Shown here: in pieces, positions 49,401 to 63,000 of the stretch
How the letters are laid out: every line of letters begins with the position of its first letter
How positions within the stretch are numbered: position 1 is the stretch's first letter
Assembly: GCF_021134715.1 (NCBI RefSeq)
Contig: NC_060021.1
Location: forward strand, 10,014,501 to 10,078,500
Length of the DNA stretch: 64,000 nt
Direction: 5' to 3'
Origin: Daphnia pulex
Lineage: Eukaryota > Arthropoda > Branchiopoda > Diplostraca > Daphniidae
Made by a program: the position numbers and the translations under genes
The notes under the pieces: generated by a model
Told to the model about the DNA's origin: nothing
The model's input: only the letters and a program-made list of their open reading frames with translations
Databases searched by the model: none

Positions 49401-52400
49401 AGCCACTGGACACCCATGATGTAGTTTCATTTCCACAAAGAGTGCATAACTAATAACGGAAAATGCTATATAAGAGAAGACGACGAAAGGAGCAGAAGAG
49501 AAACAACAAACAAACAAGAAGATTGAAGACAAGCCCCGTTATGAGAGGTAAAAGTTCAAAAATGGATTTCTATCTTTTTTCCTTCCCTTATTTTCTTGAT
49601 GGGGCTCTTCTTCAGCCCCGACAGGCCCCATATCAAACCAAAAGGCAAAAATGCGGGGCTGTAACCAACAAAAACAAAAAACCTACTAGGCTCCTCTTGT
49701 ATTTTATTTTTCTTGATTTAATAACAAGGACGATTACGTATTCAAACAAAAAAGAAAAAAACAAAAAGTTTTATATCTAGGTCTTTCATCTTCTTGTCAT
49801 GTGTCACTTCTACTCAACTGATGAAGACAACGACTTTGGGTTTGTTTTTCTTTTCTTTCGCTTCATCCGTCTTCTTATATAAAAAGATATCATATCAAAA
49901 TATCAAAATAGCGATAATTTTCAAAAAAAGGCCAGAAAAAGCAACGATGCCATCTAACGGTTAAAAGAGCCGTTTAAGCAAAGCTAGTCTACTACAACCA
50001 CCGAATCCTGTTGACGAGACCCTCCCGACGACAGCCAAGGCAAAAAGAAAATAAAAATCCGGACCGGTTCATGACTTGACAGTCTTTTTTTTCTGACATT
50101 TGAAACGAAAGATAACAAAAAAAAAAGTCAATATAATATTCGAATGAGGCCGCCGACGTCATCGGATGGTGTCATATTGTCTTAATATTATTCGTTATCT
50201 CGACGAACCAGACAACCGAAAAGCCTCTCTTTCATATTTTTGAACTAGAAAATAATTAATGATTTTTATTTTTTCATCACTGATAAAAAAATTAATTATT
50301 CAAAAGCGACAGTTAGAATTGCGCAACGAGGGGCGATGTTTTTTTCACGAGGTGTTCACAGAGGCTGAAAAATTAAAAAAGGAGAGCCGCACACATATTC
50401 GTTATAATGGTCGCAATGATCTCATCGGGTAGCCAAAGAACGTGTCTGTTAATAAATGCGATAACGGAACCGGACTTTGAATGTGGCACGAACCCGAGAG
50501 AGTTCCTTGACTGAATGTTTCTTATAGACATTAGACTTCCATCAGTCATTAGATTTCATCCGTCGTAATCCGTCATGACGACAGCGATGAGAAAATGGGT
50601 GTTACAACGACTCCGCCCTGGTTTTTTTGAAACCAAAACACATTGGAAGAAAAAGAAACCCAGCCCCTTTCATTTCAAATTCCTCCTTTTTCGTTTATCC
50701 CCCCCCCCCATCGGAAAAAAACAAAGTTCCATTCGTCTAAATATAATCGATTTCAAGTGTTGGGTCATCCAATACATTCACCCCCCTCCACCATCACCCT
50801 TCTTCAGTGTCTGATGTATATTCAAGAGAAAGAGGTCTAAACGACTTTCAATTCTTCGACTTTATACAGGCATGGCAGCTCGGCATTGTCTGAGTGAAAG
50901 GACATTAGTAAAACTCGGCACGTAGTTTTAGATACATTTTTTCGTACATGCTATGTCATTTGGTGCCAGGTCGAGCGTCAAGGTAACGCAGACATTTCGG
51001 TTGTTTGTTTTTTTCGGAAAGAAGAAAACAACAACAACAACAACAACCGAATAAAAATCAAGAAAAACAAGAGGGAATGCGTTGCTGGCCATGTTTGGGA
51101 TGAATCCCGCGGCGCTGCAGTTCAATTCGGAGGGGGGGGGGAAGAAGAAGAAAACAATGCCTACAACACACGTCGGCACTCCACTCACAATAATTGGATG
51201 GCAAACACCTTTTCAATGTGGAATGAATCCTCCGTTAAACAAAAAATATAAAAACTGGCAAGATAACAACAAATCCTTTTCTTTCTTCTTTTTTTCCCGA
51301 TTGTCAAGCGCCAAGAAAAAAACGGAAACCACACACACTATAGTGACTATACATCTATCCGAAATCGAGGTTACGGTGCATCACGAAAACAACGAATGGG
51401 GCTCCGGAAGCTCTCGTGACAAAACAAGCTCAAATAAATCGTCAAACAACTGGGCGTCCGAAACGGCGCTCACCCAATCATTGACACCGAATTCCCATTT
51501 TTTCTCGTTACTTTTCCTCTTTTTGTTTTGTTTTGTTTTCAAACAGAAAAACAGAACTTGGCAACGCTCGCCTGTACACACGAATCGGCGTAAAAAAGGG
51601 AGGGTAAAAACAAAAACAACCGACAAACGAGACGATGGATGATTCACGTAAAGGATCCGGTACTAGTACTACTACTCTCTGGCTGGCTGGATGGCTGGCT
51701 AGGGCGGAGGTCCTCGTCCATCAATCCTTGGGACGAAAAAGAGGCTGAACAATTTTTGTTGTTTAGCGTGCAGTAAAGCATTGCGTCAAAGAATCGCTGT
51801 TTTACACCCACACACGCCAGCCAGCCAGCCAGTCAGCCCAAGAATCCGTGTGGGAGTGTTTTTGAAATGGCATCGTCCTATAACTTGGGAATTCCGGTGC
51901 GGCACGGGCCACGTCTAGATGACGAAATCTGGCGCGACAAGTACAAGCAGCAATCATATGCTGCTCTTGAAATGGGCAAAAATAAAGAGAGAGAGAGAGG
52001 CGCCTTTCTACTATACTGAAGAAAAAGAGCGATGAATTTCCATCAGCATCGCTCGAATTCCTCGACAACTCGGCACCGGCAACGATTTCTCTCCCTTTAA
52101 CTTTCCTCCTCCCTTTTCTGTCCGCATCCAAAACTTCTTCCCTATTCTCTCTGGCTCGTTTTTTTAAAAAGGTTATCTTTTGCCCAGCTTGAGACTCCTC
52201 CCCTCCATCGCGAGTCCCTCCACTTGCAAGGGCGGTGCAATCATCTTATAGAGCTGCCGCGTAAAACGCTTGTACAAAATCCCTGCCAGACACAAATCTA
52301 ACATGCTCCTCTTATAACAACTTAGATATATAATACAATCATTCGAGTGGGGCACTAAAACGTCAAATCCTTTCGGGCAATAGGCCAAATCAGCCATTCA

Positions 52401-54000
52401 ACGTAATCTACGGACGGACAGTGAAACCAATCGATCGATTGGTTGAGGCCCTCCTCCTCTTCTCCAAATGGTCCCCTCCAACAAATCATTACCTTAAATT
52501 ACCTTTAAGGCCATTAACATGAAGGTAAAAAGCACTGAACAAAAGGGGGAAAACCAAACGAAATGAAATCAGTAATGGAAGTTTCGAGATGCGCTTGGAT
52601 GGAAGGAAGGACGCGAAAAAAAAGAAAAGAAAAGACAAAAATGCTTGTCGGTGGTGTAGAGAGAAAATACTGCAGTCGTAAGATGACACGATCTGGCACT
52701 CAAGTTATAAGATGGCTTGGGTTTTCTCTGCCACTGGCTGGCTGGTTCAAATAACCCTCGAACTCGAGAGATGGAATAACCCGAAATGGAAAACGACAAA
52801 GTGTACGGGGGTATATGGCGTCTTTCTCACGCCACCATGAGAGCTGTGTGCAGCACCAAATAGAAATATTCGTCTTCTCCCCCCTCCTCCTTTCCCCCCT
52901 CCCTCCAATCTCAGAGTTGCACCCACTATACACTGGTGTGTGTAGGTAAGTATAAGAAGATTTATTGCGTGTATGCGGAGCTTCTTCTTCCTCCTCCCCA
53001 TCCGGAGCAACAGAGAAATGTAGACACAACAGGAAAAGTGCGGGAAGGGAGGCAAGAAGAAGGATGGAAGAAACAGCCACTGGATACATTAACATCCGCA
53101 TTGTGTTACAAAACGCGGACCGCAAGGAGGGGTGGGAAGGGGAGGGAAAATAAGAAAAATCTCCTGCTGCTCCGGCCGGACCATCTCGGTAATGTTCACC
53201 ATTGGAGAGCAACGGCGGAGAATGCGTCATATCAATAAGCAATTCAAAAAAAGTATCAGATCCAAACGAGATAAGATTATATTAAAGGGACCCCCCAGCA
53301 AATGCGAGTCTTGTTCCGAGCTGGATAGTTTCAGGTCGTAAAACATGTCAGACCTTTCCTCCCTCCGCACTTTGATTTCCAGTAGAAGAAAAGGACAAAA
53401 AACATTGTAGTGCGTACAAGTTAAACTTAACGAGACCAAAAAAAGAAAAAAGAAAAAGAGAGTGGGGTCTCCTGGATTTTCTTTCTTGAAATCAAATTGA
53501 CGCCGGATCGCATTCCCAACCGAACAGATCACCGCCGCCGCCATCCCTTACGCAAGACTGCGACTGCTGGAATGTTTTAATGACCGGCAGATTGGCCGCA
53601 TAGTTTGTTTGCGCGCCCAAGGTAAAAGAAAGACGTTTTGATTTCTTTTTCTTTCGCATTTTCAGTTCGGAATTTTTGGGTTTTTTTTTTTTACTTTTTT
53701 CTTTTAATTTTCTAATTCATTATTCATAGCACCCGGTGACGGAATCCAGTCAAAACTAATGCCAAATAAGGCCCGAAGCCAGTCAACAACAACAACAACA
53801 AAAAAAACAGGTAGCATGTCATGACTTACCATATGCAAATTGTCCAATTCTCCCAGCCAGGTGTTGAGTAGTGCTTGAGGATCATCCCACGCCAGTTCCG
53901 GTTTAGCCGCTGCCGGTTTAGCGACAGAGTCTTCCGTTTCCGAATCCGGCTCGGCTTCACTGTTGGACAGGTAGCAAGCTTCTTCGTAAAAATCCGACAT
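34695..54000 (-). CDS. pico: MRL-family adaptor (pico / lamellipodin / RIAM / MIG-10), long isoform, 1106 aa
   Basis: Coding exons on the minus strand, in order: 54000-53830, 38264-38120, 37861-37745, 37663-37490, 37408-34695; 3321 nt with TGA at 34697-34695. All junctions are GT-AG and in phase. Domains: N-terminal amphipathic helix LLNTWLGELDNLH (residues 44-56), the conserved YRFSMANLE segment, a charged coiled coil before the RA domain, an RA domain (about 282-369), a PH domain (about 419-528), then a long Pro-rich tail with several poly-Pro stretches. MRL proteins bind active Ras/Rap, phosphoinositides, talin and Ena/VASP proteins and drive lamellipodia and integrin activation at the plasma membrane. 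Arthropods have one such gene (Drosophila pico). The ATG at 54000 is the first in the exon and lies 45 nt after an acceptor. Confidence 0.9.
37490..37663 (-). CDS. pico: pico exon: Asn/Ser-rich linker
   Basis: Acceptor ATTAGCAG, donor GTATAT. It encodes PMDALKKAVSS through NRTDSG, a hydrophilic linker between the YRFSMANLE region and the RA domain. The exon is 174 nt, a multiple of three, so it could be skipped without loss of frame. Confidence 0.8.
37745..37861 (-). CDS. pico: pico exon: conserved helical region
   Basis: Acceptor TTTACTTAG, donor GTACGT; 117 nt. It reads SQDGELDAILKELCALGSQF then DQELKVEDAPRP. With the previous exon it forms the conserved MRL helical segment after YRFSMANLE. 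It is also a multiple of three. Confidence 0.8.
38120..38264 (-). CDS. pico: pico exon: common exon with YRFSMANLE motif
   Basis: Acceptor TTGATTGCAG, donor GTAAAT; 145 nt. It starts in phase 0 with GSENGSAVTTAG and ends RIDSYRFSMANLE. Both first exons (53830-54000 and 40692-40820) end in phase 0 and can splice to it. Confidence 0.8.
40692..40820 (-). CDS. pico: Alternative first coding exon of pico (short isoform, 1092 aa)
   Basis: ATG at 40820 (MVFK) or 40808 (MEAALLQQPQWNMNAMM). The exon continues with an acidic stretch (EEVDSDEAVSDDEGIEGFN) and ends at a consensus GTAAGT in phase 0, which matches the common exon at 38264. No acceptor is close to the ATG, so the exon probably starts at its own promoter. 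This form would lack the LLNTWLGELDNLH helix of the long form. Drosophila pico is also known to have forms differing at the N-terminus. Confidence 0.7.
42745..42779. repeat. (TG)n microsatellite
   Basis: Two TG runs split by a TTGCT interruption inside the large pico intron. Confidence 0.9.
45290..45335. repeat. (AC)n / poly-C / (AC)n compound repeat
   Basis: An AC run, 14 consecutive C, then another AC run. The C tract is likely to vary in length and to be a sequencing trouble spot. Confidence 0.9.
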
Positions 54001-54045
54001 GGTTCTCCTCAATTCGGATTTGACTTGGCGGATTAAACCCAAATC
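53830..54045 (-). CDS. pico: First coding exon of long pico with talin-binding-like helix
   Basis: Acceptor TTTACAG at about 54046, then 45 nt of leader and ATG at 54000-53998. It reads MSDFYEEACYLSNSEAEPDS and on to DDPQALLNTWLGELDNLHM, with donor GTAAGT at 53829. The helix with L..WLGELD..H matches the N-terminal amphipathic helices of RIAM and lamellipodin that bind talin. The acceptor before it means that at least one non-coding exon lies upstream (higher coordinates). Confidence 0.8.
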
Positions 54046-57000
54046 CTGTAAACCTATAAAACTCTTTAAAAAAAAAGAAAAAAACAACGTAAGTACAAAG
54101 TTTTCCCAAAAACAAACTAACAACACATTGTGTGAATGTCAAATGGCGTTGTTGTAAAATGCAAATCACAAATGTCGGCTTTTTTACAAAAAACCAAAAC
54201 TCAAAAGATGGACACGGTCTGATGAGCTGGCGTCGTGGAAATCCATCCGGAAACTGAGCTGAACACGATATGGAAATCGTCACCAGAAGAAAAAAAAAAC
54301 AAGAGTGACAGAGGATACCAGTTAGATATTCCCCCCTCCGCTGTCCTTTGTCATTACTAATTACACCAAACTTCCTCTCTGTGTACTACCTACTCGGAGA
54401 ATGACAATTACAGACCGTGAAAGGCATCTCGTCACGTGACGTACTCTCTCTCTCTCTACTTCCAACTTTCTGGGAGCGCACCAAAGTTGCCTTTGATTTC
54501 TTATTCAATTTAATATAAGCTGATTCGACTCTCCTCCTACGCTGGATGTCAGAAACATGGGCCGTTTGAGATGGACGTTGCCGCTGGACTGGAATATAAC
54601 GAGAGTGCTGTACTTGACTAGGAAGAGACCATTGAACCTGTGGACCAGCAGGTATCGACATTCCCCGGAGACATCGTTAACCCAACTTGCGCGCACACAC
54701 AAAAAAAAAACGTCATCCACTTGGCAGACTGGTGGAACACCGGAAACAAACGCTACGCACTTATGTTTTTTTTTTTGGTTAGTAAAATAAAAGGTATCCA
54801 ACCGGTTTCTCTCTCTCTCTCACTATTCAATGGCTATTTACTCGGTAATAAGAGTTCTGAATAATGCAAGGCAAATAATAAAAATGGAACACTTTTATAC
54901 AAGAGCAGAGGACGGGATACGCAAGAGCGGATCACGCGAGGTCCATTATTTCCGCCCGATGCCACACACACACCACACGTCTCAATTCACTTATTCAATA
55001 CGTGGAGATGTAACAAATGGATGAATAGGAAGAGAGGGGAGAGAGAGAGAAAAAAGTTGTTGCCAGGGGTGTTGGCTAATCGACGCTATTGTATTGTTGG
55101 CGGTAATAAACGACCGAGGCGAGAGGGGAGGACCGGCGTTCGCCGAAAGATATGACGTCACGCAGATGACGTGACTTCCGTTCCATCTTGGCAGACTGGC
55201 GTTGTCTTGTATATACGTGCCGAATGATAAATAGGTGACGCATCGCAGCACAGTTTCCAAGATGAAAAAAAAAAAACAGGTTATCTTTTTTTGGCGTATA
55301 ATTTCGTCAGTCGAACCGATTTAATTGGCTGGCCAAAAAACATGTTGGGAAATTAAGGTAAAACGAATCGACGACGACGACGTAGATAAAAGCTGACACG
55401 TGTTTTCTAGAATCATTTCCATCTTCTATTGACTCAAAGTTATTTGTCCCTCTCGAGATTTTGTTTCCGAAGAAGAAGAAGGAAAAAGATTGTTATCATT
55501 ATGACTCCACATGTCTTGTTTGCCATAATAAGAGAGAAAACGAACCCTCCTTTTACGTCGGACAATCAGTGGATATCTTCAAAGAATACTTGGAAAATGA
55601 ATAGCGGCCAAACTAAAAAAGAAAAAAAAAATCTCATGACAATAAAGAGAGCTGTGCATTGCGGGTGGCAATGTATTCATTTAGAAAGCACTAACAATCG
55701 AGGATTCAATTACCGGCTGGCCAGCGACGAGAGAAAGTTTCGTGTTGTGAATTTTTTTTTTTTTCGGTCTACATTGTTTGGTCATTTCCGTTCGACTGTC
55801 TCTTTTGGCGCTTTTGTCTTGGCGTCCTCATTTTGATCGTCCCGATCAGGGGAGAAAATCCAATCCGACGGTGGGAAAAGGATAACAAATGAAAGCCGCA
55901 GACAGATATAATAACAACAACAAGAAGAAGAAGAAGAAGAAAAAGGCGATGGGAGGGAAATGAAAAATCTCCGACACGCCGTTGATTGCAGGATCAAGTC
56001 CATAAGTTATTTTTCTTTCTTTCTTTTCTCTCTTTTGGGTTTGTTGGTGCCCTTTTGTATATTTCGTTTGACCTCACAAGTCCTTATATTGACAAAATAT
56101 GCGTCCAGCCAACCTTGAGCGCTTGAGAGTGGCACCAGCACCACCACATCGGATGGTGTGCGTCGAGACCAGCAGATAAAGAAAAAGAACTCTCTCTCAT
56201 TCTCCCAAAAAACCCGTTTTCTATAAGACGACGAAACCGGATCGATATACACAATCCATTGCCGCTCGCAGCGGCTGTTTTTCTTCTTTTCTTTTTTGCG
56301 CTGGTGTTGTTTTCGTACTAGAATTTTCAGCCACAAAAAATCCGTCATCGTTGGTTAACGGTACACTACTACAGTCGTGGGCTCATCCGAAATTCACCAA
56401 GAGAAGACCTTCGGGGAGAAAATATGGGTTCAATCAACTGCCTGTTGGCAAATTGTTGTTCCAACGCCTCGAGGATCCTCCTTGGATTACAAAAGCAACA
56501 AAACAATCCAGACGGGGGGGAGGTCCAGAGGCAAACAAAAATGCCAATCAGCAACAGACCAGAGAGCTCAGAGGTGCATTCTAAGAAGCTCATTAAGAAA
56601 CAAAAGCCGATCATATCGCAAGATACATATGCATCGCTCTGAGTTGGTTCCAATAAAATAAAATAAAAGTAGGTGAACAACCAACCCTACAAATGACAGC
56701 ACTACATACATGACGGATAGACTACAATCAGCCTTCCCACGGTTATATACCCAAGTCGGTCAGCACTGCGCGCGCAGCCGACGTCGTGTGAAATATCCCG
56801 CGTACTTAAAAATATTTAAAAAAGAAAAAAAGCCAAACTCCAAAAAGGGCAACTCAATTTTTCAAATGTGCAACCCCAAAAAAAGAAGTTTTTTTTTTTT
56901 TTTGGTTAGAAAAGAAATAAAACTTAATTTTTTTTTCATCATAAACAATGTTACAGTGTTATTTTTCTTTTCTTTGCTTCTTCCCGGATGTTTCTGCAAA

Positions 57001-60000
57001 AAAAAAAGAGTTGTGAGTTATAGATCGTCTTACGCACCAACTGCGAATAACAAACTAGCGGTTTCAAATGGCTGCTGGTTGCAGTTTCGGCTTTAATCTA
57101 GCGACTAATCCATCGGCACAGGCAGTATTTCGAAAATTCCAAGTCAGCTAACTCAGCTTAGATTTATTCTTTCATTATGGAGCTGGGGGGAAAAAAGAGA
57201 TGGGCACCACATTATTCTTTCAGAGAAGGAAAGAAGAAATGGCTACAACGTTGCCGTCTATTCCAATTCAACAAAAGAGGTTGTCTAAAAGTGATAACTC
57301 GTCGTAACACAGCGAATGAAAAACATCAAAAAATAAAAAAATATATACAGAGTGTCTGGGAGTTGTCTCCGTAGACTTTCTATTCACCTGACGAACACAC
57401 ACACACACACTATACTACTCTGCATTTATTTTTCGAAGGAAAAATGGAGAAGAAGAAGAAGAACAGGCTCTGCTGCGGGCGCTCTATTTGAATTTCACTC
57501 CCTTTCTCTAGACCATTCGTTTAGCTCATTACTTTTACTCGGCTGGTGTAGGATCTAGACGAACAGAGAGACTCTGCAGTGTGTCGCCGGAAGCATCTCC
57601 TCCCTCTTTGGCTCGTTAAAATTCGAAAATAGAGCTTGGTGTCGGCCCGTTTAGCAGCAAAAAAAAAAATAGTCAAAATGTATGACAAATACAGTGAAAC
57701 TATTGCTCTGAGGTATTCCAAAAAGAGATGTAGACCTCTGAATTTCTCCAGAATTCCAGTGGCTCTCGAGAGACTCGAGAGTCTCTATTTGACCTTTTGT
57801 AGATATCCTATATAGTCTAATCTGGCCGCCGATTTCCGGTGTTGCCGGCTGCTGCTGACCGTATCAAGATTCCCTAAAGTCGTTTCGGTATTTTTTCGTA
57901 TGTCGGCTGCAGCATTCTCTCGCGAGACCTTTGCGCAGCAGTGAAAGTTTGAAGCGATGGGAGGCTCACAGTGTCGTCAATCATTGTACACAAGACTTCA
58001 AATGTGGATGGTAAGACAGGACGAGCGGCCCAAAAGGTGGTAACTATCACAACATAGTTGGAATGATGATGCAGCCGTGCAGACAACTCGGGAATCAAAT
58101 GGTTTTCCTGGCTCCTCTTGGGCCAAAAACGGTTTGAGTCGAGCCTCAAGTTTGCCAACGTTTCGACAAACTGCTGGAATCTCGGGATCGAACCAAAAGA
58201 GGGAAACACACAGTGGGCATTAAGAAAATAACACACACACACACACAAAGGACGAGTAGTAGTAGTAGCCCAGGGTAACGATGCCCATAAAACAGAAATT
58301 CTATGAAAGGAACTCGTAAAAACCAATCAATAAGAATCAGAATGCAGGAAAAACGTTTCGATTGTCAGAAACGATTCCTCTTCATTACGACGTCGTCCAT
58401 GTTCCAGTAGACGGCCTCCTACGGTTCACTATTTTGTGTGTGTGTGTTGTACCTCTCTCTCTAAACAAACGCCCATGAATAATTCACTGAACCGGCGCAC
58501 GAGCGTCAACGGATTGGCATTGGCAAGTCAATAACTCGTATAGCCGATCATCTCTAAAAAAAAAACGGAGGGGGAAAGAAAAATCTTCGTACCGTGGAAA
58601 ATGGGAAAATCCTACGTTCTTCTTAGTTCCTATCCATCCGGATAGCTCTGCTGGCCATCACCCCCACCAACCGTCGTTTTTCATCGATCCAACTCCCACC
58701 CGCTGCGTGAGTCATCCTTCATCTCACTGTCGTCTCCAAACTCTTTTTTTCTTCCTCTTTTCTTTTAAGACGAAGGCGACAGCGCGGAAACTTTTTTTCA
58801 ACTGACGGCATTCATCCGGTTAACAACGGGATAATATGAGCAAAAAAAATAAACCCCCCTCTCAGCCCACCCAATTAGTACACATAATTTTCTTAGATAA
58901 AAATAAAAAGTTACTAAAGAAAAAAGGGAGAAACATTTCCCGTGTAGTTGTTTGGACTCGCAGATAATCGCACGACTAACGGATGCAGTCGGCGAGGAAG
59001 TGGTAGACTTTGGCCAATTTGAACTGTAGTACTGTGTAATGTATGTATGCTAATAGGGACTAGCATTTGCCGGCTAATTCCTTGCGACGAATATTTGAAA
59101 AAAACAAACAAGAAAGTATCTTGTACGGGTCGTTGTTCGATGTGTAATATGGCTTGATTCGTTGGATTCACAGTCTGGTGCACAGAGAACGGGCCCGTAC
59201 GGATTCTTTTGAGAAGGAGGTAAGTTATCATGTGAAACAGACTGGCTGGTTCGACTTGCACGTAAGCGGCTTATCGAGTTAGCCAACTGACCGTTGAGGA
59301 GAAAACCTACGCACTACCTACTATTCCTTGTATACACCAGCTCTTTAGGCAGGATAAGATCAGATCGATACGCGAGTGCACAACTGGCTTGCCTGCAGTT
59401 GCTTCAAATATTTGAAGCAGAGTTGCACGTCGTTGGAAAATGACGGGCGGCAGCACACACCGCTGGATTCCCCGGGTTCATCAACCAATCGATTTGGGGT
59501 GACACACCCAAAAGGTTCTCCTCTCCCCCCCTCCCTTCTTACGGTACTACTCCTCCACCCACCCATTGAATGTAGCCACCAACATCTATAGATGGAAGAA
59601 TTTAAAGGGGGGGGGACTAGCCGACTAGGCGAAATCCTCAACATTTGGGAAGACCGTCGTCCTTCCCTAACACACACACACCCACTCCATTCGTAATCCT
59701 CCCCCATCCTCTTCTTGTGGATGACTCACGCTGGCAGCAAGGGGGAGGGGGCCAAAAATCGATTTTATTTTATTTCTTTTTTTCTTCTTCGGTCGACGGT
59801 ATCTTCACTCAAGATATAGTATACCGTCTTCCCGATATTCTACTAGACGCACGGGACGCCAAAGAATAAAAGAGAGAATACACAAAAGGGAGAGGGAGAA
59901 TTTGATCGACTACCATTTAACATTCTTGTTTTCTCCCCCGAGTTGATTGAAAAATGAAAAAAATTTCGTATAAAACGGAGAGAGAATAGGGTTAACCCAA

Positions 60001-63000
60001 GCGATTACTTTAGATGATTACATGGACAGAGTTCAGAGTCTTGCGGTCGTAAAGAAAAGAAAAACTTGTGTGTGATAGCATGGACGGGCGGCTCTGCTGG
60101 AAAAGGTCGAGCGCCGGGCACACAACACCAAACAACCCCCAATGGATTTTTCACACTTTGAGAGCAGACGCCGAATGCAACCAGCAGCGAGAGAGATGCG
60201 GAGAGATGCAGGAGAGTAGAAAGCAGTTCTTATGCAAATAGCGATCTGTCTATAACAGTGGCGAGGCTCGAATGAGTGAGTGTGTTTTGCTCCGGAGGAC
60301 AGAAAATGGCCCGTCAGCATAGATCAAACAATAGGGCAGTCGGGAGAGCGTTTTTTAGACAGTTTTCACGGGTCCCTGTGCTGTGAACGGACCGACCAAG
60401 ACGGGCACAACGAGGTGCTAAAGAGGATCGTCTTCATTTACGACGGCTTATACCATAGTCCATTTGCATGTAGACGACTTGAGCAACTTTGTGGTATCAA
60501 GAGGAGGCGAAGGTTTTCCCAGGGCCGTAAAAAACGGAAAACACATATCAACGAGTAGTAGCTTGGGCTCTTCTTCTTCTTACCTTATGAATATGTTATT
60601 ATTAAAGCATTCAAGCTGCACAGTTGAAAACAGGCAGGAGGATTAACGAGGTGAACTTTAATAAGCCCAAAGGATTTCGGGTTAACTTTTTCTGGCATTC
60701 AAATTCTGAAAGTTTGACTATGTAGATGTGGCTGGCTCGGCGAGAGCTGTTTCGGATCGATCGCTACAAAAACGTCCTCTTTTTATATTTTTCTACTTTT
60801 TAAGTCGAAAAAGAGCTTTTTTTTTCTAGTTTGGGAGTTTTCTGGTGTGAAGTAACACGCGATGCTGTTGTTGTTGTGCTCACCATCTGCCCAATCCGCT
60901 GCAGCAGCGTAACGCCTGATAGCACCGCAGCTATATAATATAATAGAGAACTAAGAAATGATGTGAATCAAGGTTCCTCTTCCTAGTGGTTCGCTACAGG
61001 AAAGAAAATAACACGGTGAAGTGAACGGGAAAATTATAAGCTCTGCGGTCAGAGACAGGAAACTTTTGGCTGGCGCTTTCGATGGGTATCGTGGGTAATT
61101 CTCTCCCACGTCTTGCGCGCGACTCCTTTTCAGGTACGTACAACTTCGCGGATCACCCACCAGCACAAGAGCCCAGGAACAAAGGCAATACGCTTTATCG
61201 ATTTGATTTGGTCATAAAAAGCTGCTATTTTTTATTTTAATTAAAAAAAAAAAAAAAATAAAATAGAAAATAGCAGCTAAAATGCTCCGTCATGTAGAAG
61301 AAAAACGAATATATACAAGTGCAATGAATTGACATAATCTGGTGATCTTTAGGCAGCAGCAGCAGCATGGCCTGGCCCGGTACATCCCTGGGCTATACAA
61401 CAAGATTTTTTTAACTGGAAAACCACTCAGACTCTGGAGAACGGCACCCCGGAGACGAGGATGTGCGTTTCTTTTTCTCTTCTTTTCACAGTACTTTCAT
61501 GCATACCAAATAAAGAACTGGCCGAAAGGTGGACTGGCGGCGTTCTGGCGGGCGGCTTATTTAGGAAGCGACGCACTAACGAGAGAGAGAGGCCAGCAAA
61601 GGCAATGGCTAGGCGCACGAGCCGCCAAAAATAAAAAAACCTGGACCAACTCCGGGGAAAAAAAAAAGAGTCGTACGTTTCACTAGACGCGGGAGAGACA
61701 TTATCAGTGGGAATATTCGAAAGTCCCTTTGTGTTTCGGGTCGATTTGCGCAACGTTGATAAAAGGCCGGGGTGACAAATAACGGCTTTTGATGTTGTTG
61801 TTGACGTTGGATGTTGCAAGCTAAGAGATAAGATTGCCGAAAAAATAAAAACTACATCAAGCCAATCTCGTTGGACACGGGGGCCACATCGTTTGGGGGA
61901 ATAAAATGTGCCCAGCCACACACAATCTACCACCGCATATTATCTCCTTCTAAAAAATACAAAAGATGGGTTTTTCTTTTTCTTTGCTAACCAACAGGAA
62001 AAGTTCAGAGTCGTAGACAAATAAAAACGACCAATTTCGCTTGTTAGTCGGAATTCCCGTTGTCGACTTTTGCGGTTACCAGCCAGTCAACCTTTACATG
62101 AGAATCCCAACGTCATAACACGAGAGAAAGAATAATATTAAAAAACCGGCCGTTGAACTTGGTGTAGTACACCAACCACACCAAAAAGTATCAACCCCAC
62201 ATAAACACATTTGCGTTTTCGTAGTAGCTTTCATCGAATCACCTGACAACGAAATGATTTCTAATGCCTTTTGGCCACAAGAGCGTGATCACAGAAACCG
62301 TCTAATGAGTTCGCCCTCTTGATGGATGAGACATGTATGTACTACTCCAGATGGGAGAGAGTAGTAGAACCTCTTTTCATTTTCAGGAAAATAAAACAAA
62401 CTTTTTTTCTCTTTCTGTTGTTGGTGGCGATTCGGTGACCGTGAACGCACGCTACAGGGCCATCATCAGTCCAGCACACGCAAAGTGTCGCCTCCGACAG
62501 GCCACGTAGAGAGACGATGGAGGATTTAACTCGAATAATAAATAACCGGTCAAATGGTCAAGCCTTATTGACAAACCCCAGTGATTACAGAGTGACTCCC
62601 TTGTACTAACAACGGACCTTAAGAAAAAAAATGTCGAAACGCCTATAAGGTCAGAGTCATTTGGGGATTTTTCGTCGTCCAGCTAGTACACACACAACTA
62701 AAACCATTAGGAGGGTTCCACACACACACAAAACCCCGGGGTCTCCATAACCAAAATGGTGGGTCATTATGAGCTAACACGGCTAGTTCAAAATGTCCTA
62801 ATCCATCAAACGTTTTGCATTGTGTAGGGTGCCGTCAAAATGGTTATAAATGGATTTCTCTATTCAAAAACTATCCACAGCTCTGACTGTTTGAGCACGT
62901 ATAGTATTGAAAGAAAAAGTTTGAAGAAAAAGACCGTGGCTAATCTAGTAATGGTTCCCGCAGCGTGGTCTTTGAAATTAGAATCAAAAAGCCATTCAAC

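Larger units (their letters stand above)
40821..53829 (-). other. 13-kb first intron of pico (long isoform)
   Basis: No coding exon can be supported. It is full of microsatellites: (GT)n at 42745-42763 and 43137-43155, (AC)n near 43710, 45292-45303 and 45322-45334, a run of 14 C at 45306-45319, and many poly-A/T tracts. Short open frames are low-complexity or shadow frames. A GC-richer part at 47400-47560 could be regulatory. Confidence 0.45.
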
